Part shown: positions 45,154 through 56,100 of the stretch, in pieces
Layout of the letters: each line of letters begins with the position of its first letter
How positions within the stretch are numbered: position 1 is the first letter of the stretch
From: Neodiprion pinetum
Taxonomy: Eukaryota > Arthropoda > Insecta > Hymenoptera > Diprionidae
Reading direction: 5' to 3'
Assembly (NCBI RefSeq): GCF_021155775.2
Contig: NC_060237.1
Coordinates: 13,603,832-13,667,831, forward strand
Length of the DNA stretch: 64,000 nt
Made by a program: the position numbers and the translations under genes
Notes under the pieces: model-generated
The model's database searches: none
What the model was told of the DNA's origin: nothing
The model's input: only the letters and a program-made list of their open reading frames with translations

Positions 45154-46248
45154 TTAATTGCTTTCTTCTTGTGCCAATTTTAATTTATTGAAATGAACGA
45201 TTTTAGTTTTTCGGGGGGTAATCCAAATTCCAGCGTTGATATTGTTAATTATACGCTTAATCGTATACACTCCTTTATAATGGTCGTCGAATTTGGATCG
45301 GGTCTCATTTAGTAGATAGACCTTTTGGCCTGCTTCGAAAGTTTGGCTGTTGATGTTACGGTCGTAATACGTCTTGGAAGGATGCTTTGCTTGTTGTAGG
45401 TTGGACGCGGCGTGTTTTCGTATGCTGGATAGATTAGCGATTAAATCTAGAAGGAAGGAATCGTAGGAACGAGTATACGCGCTGGCAGGGTTCGCGTCTG
45501 TTGGGAGTCTGGCTTGATAGCCAAAAATTAGTTGATGGGGGGTGAAGTTAGTACCTCCGTGCTTTGCGGTGTTATAACAAAAAATTTCAAAGTGGATGTA
45601 ATCGTCCCAGTCTTTACCAGCATCTGTGTAGTGTTTGATATGCTCAGTGAGAACAAGGTGACTACGTTCTAGAGATCCGTTCGACTGCTGGCGGTAAGCT
45701 GTGGTTCGTATTTGCTTAATTTTGAAAAGTTTACAAAGTTGTTTGATGACTGTGCTCATAAAATTCTGTCCTTGGTCTGTAAGTATTGCTCGAGGAGCAC
45801 CGTAACGTGTAATGTGTTCTTTTGCGAATGCTGCGCCTATAGTTTTGGCGGTGGCATCAGGTAAAGGGATGGCGTCCAGGAATTTTGTCAAATTACATTG
45901 TATCGTCAAGAGATATTTGTTGTTCGATTTAGTGAGGGGTAGAGGTCCAACAATATATAATGCCACTTTGTCGAATGCATCGGCAGGCGTGTCCGTTATC
46001 ATCATTGGCAAATTGGTTTTTACTCCGACCAATTTTTTTCTTTGGCAACTCTCGCAAGTTCTTATGGAATCTTGGATTTGTTCTTTCATACAGGGCCAAA
46101 AATACTTCTGTCTAATGCGGTTATATATTTTAGTGAAACCTTGATGACCGCCGACTAACGATTCGTGGCATTCTTTGATTATTTCTTTTCGTAGACATTC
46201 GTCTGGGATGACAGTCGTGTTTCGACAAAGCATGATTTGAATTTCCAA
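45154..46248 (-). pseudogene. Integrase of errantivirus A, catalytic Asp lost
   Basis: Zinc domain with the His pair in CHESLVGGHQG and the Cys pair in CESCQRKK. Core: the first catalytic position reads VALYIVGPLP, where the family has Asp before IVGP, so Asp is Tyr here; the second is AILTDQGQNF; the Glu is in NGSLERSH, 36 residues later, giving D,D35E spacing. The C-terminal domain (AGQKVYLLNE, YKGVYTIKRI) is present. The frame is continuous upstream into macrodomain 2 through one TAA at 46303-46305. The Asp-to-Tyr change alone would abolish strand transfer. Confidence 0.9.
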
Positions 46249-46626
46249 GTCTGCGAAAATATAGGATAGAAGTTTTCGGATAACGCGAGGATCGAGAGCG
46301 TCTTAACTGTCATCGGTTATCGGGAGGGCAAGAGACTTTAGGTTTGAATCGGCTGAAGCCGTTTTCAGTTTGGACAATAGCTTGAAAATATCGTATAGGT
46401 TGCTTTTATCTGAGCCTTTTGTTTTCAATATAAGGGTGAAAATACGTCGACTATTGTGCTTAGATTCAATGATATCAAATTTTCGCGGACGAGGCCTCAT
46501 TAATATTTTTGGGTCAACGATATTCTCGCCGGCAAGTTGGGCTGGTGTACCCTTGATCCAAGCGCAGTCTGTCGATATGAAGTGCGCATAGTTGGTTTTG
46601 AGCATCAAAAGTCCATCATTGGTATC
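46218..46626 (-). pseudogene. Macrodomain 2 (degenerate) in errantivirus Pol
   Basis: The segment repeats the landmark order of macrodomain 1: NYAHFISTDCA (against NLAHCILADCQ), RRIFTLILKTKGSDK (against RKIYNLFTKSKYSDK), a helix, LKSLALPI (against VTSVSIPL), then ALDPRVIRKLLSYIF and EIQIMLC at the end. The glycine loop of macrodomain 1 (IGCGLD) is not conserved, so ADP-ribose hydrolysis is unlikely; it may bind or be structural. A TAA at 46303-46305 interrupts it. It joins directly to the integrase zinc domain. Confidence 0.65.
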
Positions 46627-46829
46627 TTTGACATTGTCCGATACTGGTATGTCGTCCAAGTTGTCAATAAAATATGCGAAACCGTGAGGGTCATTAATTT
46701 GATCATCGTTAGTGTTGAGGGCACTGTCATGGTTATGGTTAGTAATTTCCATATGGGAGTCGAATTGTTGAGTGCACGTATGGTATTCAGTGTCCGTGAG
46801 CAAGTCGGAACTGTCGTCGTTATCAGAGG

Positions 46830-47152
46830 TGGGCGGGAGGGGCGAGGGGGGAGGGGAATAGAAGTGTAAGGAAGGGTTCGTCGGCCTGGAAGTAGCGGGG
46901 GGGGGTATCTCCTAGCGGAACGCGAAGGCCCGACAGGGGGGGGGGGGGGGGGGGGGGGCATGATGACGTCAGTGGGTGGGGGTGGAGGTGGAATCGGACG
47001 AGGTGCTGCAGGTTTAGTCGGACGTTCCGATTCCTTTCGCAGATGGCGGCGGGGGGGTAATCCAGATGTGGAAGGGACAGGGTCAGGGAGGTTAGTATAA
47101 ACGGGTGGGGGTGTAATGCAGGGGCGCACGGTGGCAGGAAGCGGAGAGTCGA
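46830..47152 (-). pseudogene. proline-rich linker between the two macrodomains
   Basis: Encodes repeated Pro runs (PRPIPPPPPPTDVIMPPPP) and basic patches. The underlying DNA has a run of more than 20 G on the plus strand at 46937-46960, where the frame changes between the first macrodomain and the second. Length change in this homopolymer explains the shift. Proline-rich stretches can bind SH3 or WW domains; no specific site is claimed. Confidence 0.6.
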
Positions 47153-47911
47153 GGCGGCAAACGGTGATTCTTATTTTGGAATTTTTGAAAACATAATGGA
47201 TCATTCTGCGTACCGCGCTCCATTCTAATTTGTCGAGTCCGCAACCTATCAATGGTATCGAGACGGATGTTACGCCATCTTCTTGCAAGGTTTTCCTAAA
47301 GTTAACCAAAGTGTCAAAAATAAAACGTGGGGCAAAGGTTTGTCACTGTATTTGGACTTTGTAAATAGGTTATAGATTTTCCGGTTTCCATGTACCACAG
47401 AAATAACGTCAGTCACAGTCGGGTCGAATTCTCTAAGTTGTTCGCCGTTTATGAATTTACGTTCTGTCAGTTCTGAAGCAATTCCTTTTGACATTTGGCA
47501 GTCAGCCAATATGCAATGAGCCAAGTTATTCTTCTGCTGTAAAAAGTCAGCTTTTATTTCTTTGATACGTCTATTACGCATGAGAGGAAAAGTTTCGCTT
47601 TCTATGAGGAAATCGCTATAAGAAGGGCCCGGTGAATCGGTGGCTGGACAAAAGTCATCGGTTCCTGATTCAGTTTCTGGGGTCTGTAAGTCATCCGAGC
47701 TAAAGGGAGAATCTAAAAAATAGCTCAGGTATGGTCTTTTATGAAGCCCAGGATTTGTTGAAGAATTTGTTTCGCGATGGCGTTTAGGATGGCGGTGTAC
47801 TGGGATCGGTGCCGGGGTAACGAGGGGGGATTTGAGCAATGGAGTTTCTTTGTCGCTGAACTCATCGTCGGAGAGATCAGAGGAATCAGAGGAATCAGAG
47901 GAGTATATCAT
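47153..47911 (-). pseudogene. Macrodomain 1 (TARG1/OARD1-like) in errantivirus Pol
   Basis: TARG1/OARD1 removes ADP-ribose from acidic residues. After an acidic, low-complexity lead (47580-47911), the domain spans about 47153-47578: IKADFLQQKNNLAHCILADC, the glycine-poor loop QMSKGIASEL, VHGNRKIYNLFTKSKYSDKP, then VTSVSIPLIGCGLDKLEW and SKIRITVC. The Lys of LFTK (codon 47357-47359) and the Asp of GCGLD (47232-47234) fall on the two catalytic positions of TARG1. A 1-base indel at a T run near 47320 splits the domain between two frames, so this copy is not functional. It lies in frame with RNase H upstream. Confidence 0.85.
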
Positions 47912-47977
47912 CTTACGCGGTTGTGAGATTTTAGGGTGTTTCAGCGGAGCTGGGTTGGTGGACTCGTCTGTGGTCTG

Positions 47978-49306
47978 TCAAGGGTGTCTGGGGTACTGAT
48001 AAGTCTTTTTAGTGCGTTTTTTTGGTTTATCGCTAGAGGCTTCAGTCGTTGGACGGGGGCGTTTTGCATCTATAGGAAGAATTTGAGCGGTGTCGGGCGG
48101 TGCGTTCCTGGACAGAGCATCAGCGTTGGTATTAGATTTTCCGGACTTGTATTTCGTATCGAAGTCGTACTCTGCTAGTTCTAAGCTCCATCGTCATAAA
48201 CGGGAATTAGGCTTCTTGACGCTTTTTACCCATTTGAGTGGCTCGTGGTCTGTAATTAAAGTCAACTTCTGACCATAGATGTAGGGGCGGAAGTGATTCA
48301 TACTCCAGTAGGCGGCTAAGAATTCTTCATCAGGTACCGAGTAGTTTAATTCAGCGGGCTTGAGGGCTCGGGATGCGTATGCTACCGGTAGGTCGGCACC
48401 GTCTTTATCTTGACTGAGAACTGCACCTATTGCGAATTTTGACGCGTCTGTAGTGAGCGTAAATGGTTTGTTGAAGTCCGGGTGTTGTAGAAGTGGTTCT
48501 TTGCATAAACAATCGCGTGAGGTTTCAAAGGCAGACTGGTGTTCGGACGTCCAGATGAAAGGGGTATCCTTCTTCGTTAAATTGTTAAGGCATTTAGCAA
48601 TTTTCCCAAAATTTGGAACAAATCTTCGGTAATAACCTAAAAGGCCAAGGAACTGTCTAACATTTTTGGGACTTTTGGGGACAGGATACTCTTTTACAGC
48701 TATCAATTTACCATGGTCAGGTTTTACTCCTGACTCAGTTATGAGGTGTCCGAGGTAAACGACTTCCTTGCGCAAGAATTCGTACTTGTCTGGCTGTAGA
48801 GTTGAACCAGCAGCGGTTAGTCGCTTTATTAATTTCCGAAATTTAATTTCATGTTCTTGCAAGTTTCGAGCGTAAATAACTATGTCATCTAAATATACGA
48901 ACATCTCGTTGCCTTGTAGGCCTAGGAGGACTTGGTCCATGAGCCTTTGAAACGTGGCGGGGGCGTTCTTTAGCCCGAAGGGCATTCGAGAAAATTCATA
49001 ATAGCCTCTAGGTGTCGAAAATGCAGTTTTCGTGCTGTTATCCGGATGCATGGGAATTTGGTGGAACCCGGAAGCAAGGTCAAATGTGGAAAAGTATTTA
49101 GCTGAGCCAAGCTGGTCAAGGATTTCCGTGATATCGGGCATGGGGTATGCGTCGCCGACTGTTTTTTCGATAAGTTTTCTGTAGTCGATTACCATACGCC
49201 ATCGTTTATTGCCATCACTATTCGGTTTTTTTTGCAACGATCCACACCGGGGAATTATACGGAGATGAGGAATGTTTAATAAGATTTTGTTTGAGTAGTT
49301 CATCAA
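47978..49306 (-). pseudogene. RT and RNase H of errantivirus A, frameshifted
   Basis: RT motifs RMVIDYRKL, FSTFDLASGFHQIPM, MPFGLKNAPATFQRLMDQVL and the catalytic YLDD; RNase H TTDASKFAIGAVLSQ, DEEFLAAYW and LITDHEPLKW. A TGA at 48194-48196 interrupts RNase H; the same frame continues (LELAEYDFDTKYKSGKSN, NADALSRN) and meets a second TGA at 47978-47980 before the macrodomain region. At the N-terminal side the frame changes at an A run near 49232, so the first RT segment (KQNLIKHSSSPYNSP) is in another frame. Confidence 0.9.
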
Positions 49307-49966
49307 CTTGGGATTCGATTTCGTCTTTGTGAATTTTGGGAAAACGGTATTGTTTGGTATAAATAGGCGTATTGTCCGTCGTGGGGATAGTGTGATGAGA
49401 TGAATTGGTGTGGCCTAATTTATCACCTGGGAGATAAACAGATGGTTAAATTCTGTTACGAGGTTAAATAGATTGTTTTTCGGTCTCATTCAAATGATCA
49501 AGATGTAAGCTGCTCTTTAGGACGTCCAATCTTTCTGACCTACTGTCAGTCAAGAGCACTGTTGCGGCACCGGGACAGGGTGTACTGTCGTCAGAGATAG
49601 GAGGATCGGATTGCAGTTGCGCGAAGTCAGTGGACTGGATGGGGCAGGAGGGGAGATTATTAGTCAGTCGCGATGTACGCTTGGCGGCAGAAAGATTTAA
49701 TGAGTTGCTGAGGTGAGGGCCTGGGTGCGAAACGAGGGCTTTGGCGCGGGCATCGCTGTGGTGGTTACTCGGTGCAGTGGGCGTAGCGTTGGGTATGACT
49801 GCAATCAGTGGCTCGTCGTAGTCGTCTAGAGTTACTGTTGGGAGTCTTATCTCTACGGCAGATTCGTTACAATTGAACGCGTACGAGTAAGCGATGCCGT
49901 TCTGGTTTTCAACTAACGCTTCACCACATAGAACATTGTTACCTAAATCGATGCGTTTAAGGTAAC
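49307..49966 (-). pseudogene. protease-RT linker and RT N-terminus, frameshifted
   Basis: In shifting frames one can read TEVGYLKRIDLGNNVLCGEA after the protease, then a low-complexity linker, then LPGDKLGHTNSSHHTIPTTD and a Lys/Glu-rich RT lead. These are usual errantivirus pol positions. At least two indels are needed (near 49970 and near 49440), so nothing is translatable across it. Confidence 0.6.
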
Positions 49967-50460
49967 CTACTTCAGTGTTGGGTTCGCAACTATTAGTGGG
50001 ATGGCTTTCACGGTACGGGCTTGTATTGTAATTACGCGCGTTTTTTCGGGCGCGAACGAGGGTTTATCGAATTTATCAAAGTGGATTTGCAATGAGGATC
50101 CAAACATCACCGAGTTTAAGTTGAAAGAAATAGTTGCTTTCTCTTTTCGTAAGAATGGTTGGCCTAAGATGCCGTCGTGCGAAATCGGAAAAGAGTCAGG
50201 GACCAAGTGAAAGGTATGGGATTTATTGTTAAAACGTATTTCCGTTTTTGCGATAGTTTGCGTCTTTTTGTCTGTTATACCAGTCAGCGTCAAACGTTCG
50301 TCGGTTGTTCGTCGTACGAGGGGCCTAACGGAACTTTCTTTGACCAAGTTGACGTCTGCACCGGTCTCAATAATAAATGTAGATATTTTTATTAGCTCGG
50401 GGGTGTCGATCGAAATAAGTGGAGGGTCAGCTGAAGCTGTTATGAGGATATGACTTGAAG
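49967..50460 (-). pseudogene. aspartic protease of errantivirus A (active-site Asp to Glu)
   Basis: The frame is open from about 50460. The active-site loop reads FIIETGADVNLVK, where retroviral proteases have D-T/S-G; here it is E-T-G. The flap and second half follow (DGILGQPFLRKEKATISF). GAC or GAT to GAG is a single transversion. The Glu could be a copy-specific inactivating change or a family feature. TAG at 49967-49969 closes the frame. Confidence 0.75.
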
Positions 50461-50469
50461 ATCGGAACG

Positions 50470-51586
50470 CTAGTTGTTTGCATTGCTCGCGGGCGCGTTC
50501 TCCCCGCGGGCGATGTTCCCGTTTAAATGTTTATTTGAGCCTGCATTGCCTTGGTTATTACGCGGACAGGATCTACATCGGTCTACTGTGTGGCCTTTGC
50601 GATTACAATTGTCGCAGTATAGTTCTTGATTTCTGTTGGTCCTGTTGCATTCATTGTGGAAGTGGCCCATTCTGCGACATTTAGTACAATATCTTTTACT
50701 TTGCAAACGGTGACATTCCGTGATGGAGTGACCCTGGTGGTTACAAAATTGACAAGTGCTGGGCAGAGCATTAACGTGGTCAGCAGAACTGGTGTTCGGA
50801 TGGAGCGCTTGGGCGTAGGTTCCGGGTTCGGTACGAGACGCTGGTTGATAAACGTAACCAGGTGTGGGCAGTGACATCAGGGGGGGGATAGAGGAGGCCG
50901 CGGTGGGCACCTGAGTTGGTGGAGCAGTATGGAGGGGGGGGGGGGGGGGGGGGTAACGGCAGACACATGGGTGTAGAGGGGGTAAAATAATGTGCAGAAA
51001 ATTGCATCTGACGGTTAATCAGCTCGGCTTCTTCACCTTCGGCGATGCTAATGGCAGTTTCGAAGGTTGGTAATAGTCTGATAGTAGGGATTCTTCACTC
51101 CAATTCTGGCCGAAGCCCTCTAATAAACGATCTAGAGGTATCCTTCTTTAGATCGTTAAGTAGAAGCGTTGCTAAGTCTGGTGGCTGCTTGGCTATGATC
51201 GCTGTGCTTATTTCTTCTGATATTGCTCTTATTCTGCACGAGTAATCTATGATGCGCTCATATGGTTGTTGCGTAATTCTATCTAATTGAGCAGATAACT
51301 GGCGTCTGGGGATATCCAGGCGGTATGCTCGGCTAAGGGCAGTTATGAGGTCCTCGACGTTATTACAGTTTATGCCTATTAAATATTGGGAAGCGGGGCC
51401 TGTAACCTTTGATTGCGCAAATTTGGCGAAAGTCATTTCATCCGAAGCTTTCATAAGAGTCTCTACGTGACGTAATTGTTCTACAAATGAGTCAAAGGGC
51501 ATGTTGTGGCCGTCGAAAGGGGGGATTGTCGGCAAGACATCTTTTACTGACCAAAAGTTTGAACCGGTTTCGTTAGTTGGTGCCAT
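50470..51586 (-). pseudogene. Gag of errantivirus A with three zinc knuckles, frameshifted
   Basis: ATG 51584-51586. The first 163 codons are errantivirus-type Gag (VLPTIPPFDGHNMPFDSFVE, RIIDYSCRIRAISEEI). The frame closes near 51095. After a proline-coding run of G on the plus strand (50934-50953) the C-terminal part reads CQFCNHQGHSITEC, CTKCRRMGHFHNEC and CDNCNRKGHTVDRC, and stops near 50470. The three-knuckle layout matches the Gag at 437-1642. At least one indel lies between 50934 and 51095. Confidence 0.85.
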
Positions 51587-52254
51587 GTCGATTTAAGCAG
51601 GGTATTGCAAGTATAGGAATAAAAATATCAACTCAACACTAAGACTCAGAGTAGACTTACAGGGCTAGGGTGAACGCAAAAACAGAGTACAGCATGGTTC
51701 TAGGCAGCTGGACGCAGGTGAAACTGGAAGAGGCGATACACGTCATGCGTCGGCACGAGGAGGGTATAGATGAGGTACTCCGTGGCGTATTGATAAATAA
51801 GTGTGGTAATCCAGGTCTTAGGGTGATGCCCTTTCGGGTCCAGATTCTCGTCTTAACAGGGTTGCAGGAGACCGAATGAGCGAAAAGGGTCCATTCGATA
51901 TTTGTCAGTTCGAGAGATGATGTGTTCAGATGCGGTGTGCGGCTTAACTTGGCTATCGCACTGAATTTCCACTCGCTACACAGTTATTCGACGTCGTATC
52001 TATTGATGAATTTCAATAGTACCAAAATGTGACGGAGTTATTGAAATTGGGGACTCTTTGCAGAGCCTGTATCCGTGGCGAGTTGAATAGGTTCTACGTG
52101 CCTGTCACAGTACTTTGTGGCCCAGAGTTCGTTCGTAACACGGCTATCACTGATCGGTACGGCGTTAGAAATTTTAAGCACTGAACACTTTCGTAAATAA
52201 CATGCAGCACTGCACTGACAAGTAGGTCGACGGGCAAAACCGCTGCCACAAAAA
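51587..52254 (-). other. 5' leader of errantivirus A
   Basis: 668 bp between the LTR and gag. Next to the LTR, TTTTTGTGGCAGCGG (minus strand) is the likely primer-binding site, sharing GTGGCAGCGG with the element at 521-2340. A plus-strand ORF at 51670-51879 has no supporting feature. Confidence 0.55.
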
Positions 52255-52690
52255 TGTTACGGGGTAGACTGCATAGGCTCCGATGAGCGGTAATCGGAGC
52301 TTACTCCACGCCCAGCCAAGGTGTTATTTGGCTATTGTAGGGTCCGTTCACGTCGACTATGCACTCGCGTGCTACTACTCCCAATGCAGGAAGCGAATAG
52401 AATAGAAAGGAATCGGTATTAAGGGAAGGTAAACGATTTAGAGTATATGATTGTTTATTAGTGGTCAATGCAGCGGAGTCGATCAAGGGAAAAAGGTATG
52501 GTCTTGGTTAAGAGGGATAGGTGTCTTGCTTGAGCGCTGGGATAGATCTGCCTGGTTTTGCGGGATGTAGCAGGCAAGCTAGCCGCGAGTTACAGGAGAA
52601 CCTGCTGACTCGCGAACGATAAGAGTAGACTACAAAGCGTAAAGTAACTAAGAGCGTGGGAAAGGAATATAAAGTCTGGGGGACGTAACA
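52255..52690 (-). repeat. 5' LTR of errantivirus A (436 bp)
   Basis: Plus strand TGTTACGGGG...GGACGTAACA, same length as the 3' LTR, with roughly 25 substitutions or small indels between them by eye (about 5-6 percent). Confidence 0.92.
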
Positions 52691-54680
52691 CTCGAATGAA
52701 ATATTCTAAAAATAAACACAATCATTGAAAAAATTCTATATACTTTTTAATTGTTCGCTCACATGTTATTTATAATAAAAATATCATTCAATCACAAAAT
52801 GCCATTCAATGTACTTTATGGATTGTAATTTGGAACATTTATACAATGTATCATAACTTATTGAAAAGTTTCATGAAAACGTACAACTAGATATATGATG
52901 AGTTATTCAATTTCACATTTTTAATTTCCGAAACTGAATTATTCCCTTATTTAAAAGAAATTATTCATTCAAATTATTATTCTCTACATGATCAAATAAT
53001 GTAATCTATTTGCCATCATTTATACTCAATTAAAGCAATGTATAATTTGTATATATATATAATTGATCGAATAACGATGATGATAAAAAAATTGATATTT
53101 CATATTTCATTCATATATATTATAATGTTTAATTAACTTTCGAGATAAGAAGAATTAAAAGAAAAAAATTATTACGTAAATTAGATTTTTTAAAAATAAA
53201 GACAATCAACAAAAAAATTTTATATACTTTTCAATTAATCGCCCACATATTAATTATAATAAAAATATTATTCAATCAAAGATGCCATCCAATGTACTTT
53301 ATAGAATGTTATTTGGAACATTTATACGATAGATCATAACTTATTGATAAGTTTAAAGAAAACATACAGATAAATAAACGATTAGTCATTCCATTTCATA
53401 TTCTTGATTTTTAAAAAGTAATTATTCTTTAATTTGAGAAAAATAATTTACTCAAATTGAATATCATTATTATCAATTAATTATTCAATTTCATTGCCTC
53501 CATTTACATTCAATTACATTATTGTATAATTTGTGTATATATATGTATCTACATATATATATATATGTATATATATACATATATATACATATTTATACAT
53601 ATATATATCTTTGTTTGGATAAAAAAAATGATAAATGAACTTATCATCCATATTTTATGCATATATATCATGATTTTCAATTTACTTTCAAAGAAAGGAG
53701 AATTTAGGAAAAAAAACGATTTTCACTTTGATTAAATTTTTTAAAAATGAATATAAGTATTAAAAAAATTTTCCACATTTCCTAATCATTTGCTTACATA
53801 TTAATTGAAATAAAAATACTATTTATTCGAAAAATGCCATTCAATGTCCTTCATGGATTGGAATTTGGGACATTCATACAACGGATTCGAACTTATCAAA
53901 AAGTCTGAAGAAAACATACGGATAGATAATTGATTGGTCATTACATGTCATATTTTTAATTTTCGAAAATAATTGTTTTTCAATTTGAGAAAAATGATTT
54001 ATTCAAATAATCATTTTTACATCACTTAATTATTGAATTTATTTGCCGACATTTATAATCAATCATATTATTGTATAATTTGTGTATATATATGATTGAT
54101 TGAATAAAAATAATGATAAATAAATTCATTATTTATATTTTATTCATTCATATTATAATTTTTACTTGACTTTTGAAAAAAGAGGAATTTAAAAAAAAAA
54201 TATTTTCGGATACATTAAATTCTTTCAAAATAAATACACTTATTAAAAAAATCCTATGTAGTTTTTACTCATTTGCTTACATATTAATTAAAATAAAAAT
54301 GTTATTCATTGCAAAAATGCCATTTAATGACCTCTATGGACTGTAATTTAGAACATCTATACAAAGGATTGGAACTTATTGAAACGTCTGGATAAAACAT
54401 ACAGATGGATAAATGATAAGTTGTTTAATTTCATATTTTTAATTTTCAAAAATTATTCACTCTTCAATTAAAGAAAAATGATTTATTCAAATTATTATTT
54501 TTTGTATCATTAAATTATTTAATTTATCTGCCTACATTCATAATCAATCATATTTATGTGTAATTTGTATATATATGTATATAATTGATGGAATAAAAAA
54601 AATGATAAATAAATTCATTATTCATATTTCATTTATATTTATTATAATTTTCAATTAACTTTCGAAAAAAGGAGAATTTA
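52691..54680. repeat. AT-rich satellite, about four monomers
   Basis: Landmarks near 52800, 53283, 53834 and 54317. A TATACA-rich run lies at 53535-53610. It ends abruptly at mitochondrial sequence. Confidence 0.88.
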
Positions 54681-54795
54681 CTACTTGTAGTCTAGTAGAC
54701 AAATTTCTTTATAAATTTCAGAATTCGCTGTTTCAATTATTCAAGCTAATGTTTTTATAGTGTTAATCACCTTATATTCTAGAGAAGTAAATTAA
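54681..54795 (+). pseudogene. atp6: atp6 3' end (NUMT)
   Basis: Ends with EFAVSIIQANVFIV and LITLYSREVN, the standard ATP synthase subunit a C-terminus, and TAA at 54793-54795, overlapping the cox3 ATG by one base. A frame break lies just before 54721. Confidence 0.8.
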
Positions 54796-55557
54796 TGTCA
54801 AATAAAAGTATATCCTTTCCTCAACATCCATTTCATTCAGTTAATTACAGACCTTGACCTTTATTAGGATCTTTAGCTGTAATAATTCTACTTTTAGGTT
54901 CTACTAAATGATTCAATTTCAAAATAAAAAATATATTAATCTTAGGAATTCTAATCACCATCTTAATTATAATTCAATGATGACGAGACATCATTCGAGA
55001 AAGAACTTATCAAGGATTACATACATCAAATGTAATAATAGGAATAAAATTAGGAATAATTTTATTCATTATTTCAGAAATTTTTTTCTTTTTATCTTTT
55101 TTTTTGAGCATTTTTTTATAGGTCCCTCTCACCTTCAATTGAAATTGGGAGAATATGACCCCACAAAAATATTACACCATTTAACTCTTATGATATTCCT
55201 TTATTAAATACAATTATTTTAGTTTCTTCAGAAGCAACAATTACATGAGCCCACCATAGATTAATAAATAATATAAAAAAGGAAATAATTAAAAGAATAT
55301 TATTAACAATCATTTTAGGTATTACTTTCTCAATCTTACAATGATACGAATATTTAGAAGCACCATTTACAATAGCAGACTCAGTTTACGGATCAACTTT
55401 TTTTATTGATACAGGATTCCACGGAATTCATGTTTTAATTGGTACAACATTTATTATAATTCACTTATTTCGAGTATATTTAAATCATTATTCTAATTTT
55501 CATCACTTTGGATTTGAAGCAGCAGCATGATACTGACATTTCGTAGATGTAATTTAA
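54795..55557 (+). pseudogene. cox3: cox3, cytochrome c oxidase subunit III (NUMT)
   Basis: ATG 54795-54797 (MSNKSISFPQHPFHSVNYRP) to TAA 55555-55557 (WYWHFVDVI) in the invertebrate mitochondrial code. Full length for COX3. One extra T in the T run at about 55096-55104 shifts the frame; downstream the correct frame is open (EATITWAHHSL). Confidence 0.92.
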
Positions 55558-55603
55558 CTTTTTCTTTATATTTTTATTTACTGATGAAGAACTTACTAAT
55601 ATA

Positions 55604-55670
55604 ATTTATGTAATATAATTTAAGTTTAATTGATTTCCAATCAATAAGTCTAATGAAATTTAGTATAAAT
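55604..55670 (+). tRNA. trnG: mitochondrial trnG(UCC), NUMT copy
   Basis: Acceptor ATTTAT pairs with ATAAAT; anticodon arm TTGAT-TTCCAAT-style with anticodon TCC. In the standard insect position between cox3 and nad3. Confidence 0.8.
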
Positions 55671-56029
55671 AATTAAATTAATATTTAATACCCCAATAAT
55701 AATTATAATAATTACTATTATTATATTACCTATTTCAATAATCTTATCAAAAAAAACATCTTATGAATTCGAAAAAAATTCGCCCTTCGAATGTGGATTT
55801 GACCCAAAAGGATATCCTCGTATATCATTTTCTAATCGTTTTTTTTTAATTGCAGTTATTTTCTTAATTTTTGATGTAGAAGTAACATTTATTACCAATA
55901 ATTATAACATTAACAATTTCAAATACAAAAATTTGACTTTTTTTAGCATCATACTTTATCTTAATTTCATTGTTAGGATTATACTATAAATGAAAGTTTG
56001 GAACACTAAATTGAATTTGAAAATTATAA
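55671..56029 (+). pseudogene. nad3: nad3, NADH dehydrogenase subunit 3 (NUMT)
   Basis: Has the conserved SPFECGFDPKG motif and ends WKFGTLNWIWKL in mitochondrial code, with TAA at 56027-56029. One base is missing near 55893, so the second half lies in another frame. Confidence 0.9.
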
Positions 56030-56090
56030 AGTTGAAATAAATTTTATATTCAGTTTCGGCCTGAAATCATAGTTATTTTATTAATAACTC
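56030..56090 (+). tRNA. trnR: mitochondrial trnR(UCG), NUMT copy
   Basis: Anticodon stem TTCAG/CTGAA around loop TTTCGGC, anticodon TCG at 56056-56058. Outer boundaries approximate. Confidence 0.7.
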
Positions 56091-56100
56091 TACTTCAATA

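Larger units (their letters stand above)
42109..52690 (-). mobile_element. Full-length errantivirus (env-bearing Ty3/gypsy), family A, with macrodomains
   Basis: 10.58 kb, minus strand, LTRs of 436 bp, target duplication CTCG (42105-42108, 52691-52694). Order: LTR, leader, gag, protease, RT, RNase H, macrodomain 1, proline-rich linker, macrodomain 2, integrase, env, two-copy repeat, polypurine tract, LTR. The env gene marks it as an insect endogenous retrovirus. Its LTRs differ at roughly 25 positions and the genes carry several frameshifts and stops, so it is an old, inactive copy. The extra domains in Pol are the unusual part. Confidence 0.93.

Noticed and set aside
46605..46829. C-terminal 75 residues of the proline-rich frame
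   Set aside because: Thr/Ile-rich wrong-frame translation of the macrodomain 2 lead after the poly-G frame change.
51670..51879. Plus-strand ORF in the errantivirus A leader
   Set aside because: Short, antisense to the element, and without splice or promoter features such as those seen in family B.
54908..55207. 99-codon ORF in the standard genetic code
   Set aside because: It lies in the wrong frame within mitochondrial cox3, which reads correctly in the mitochondrial code.
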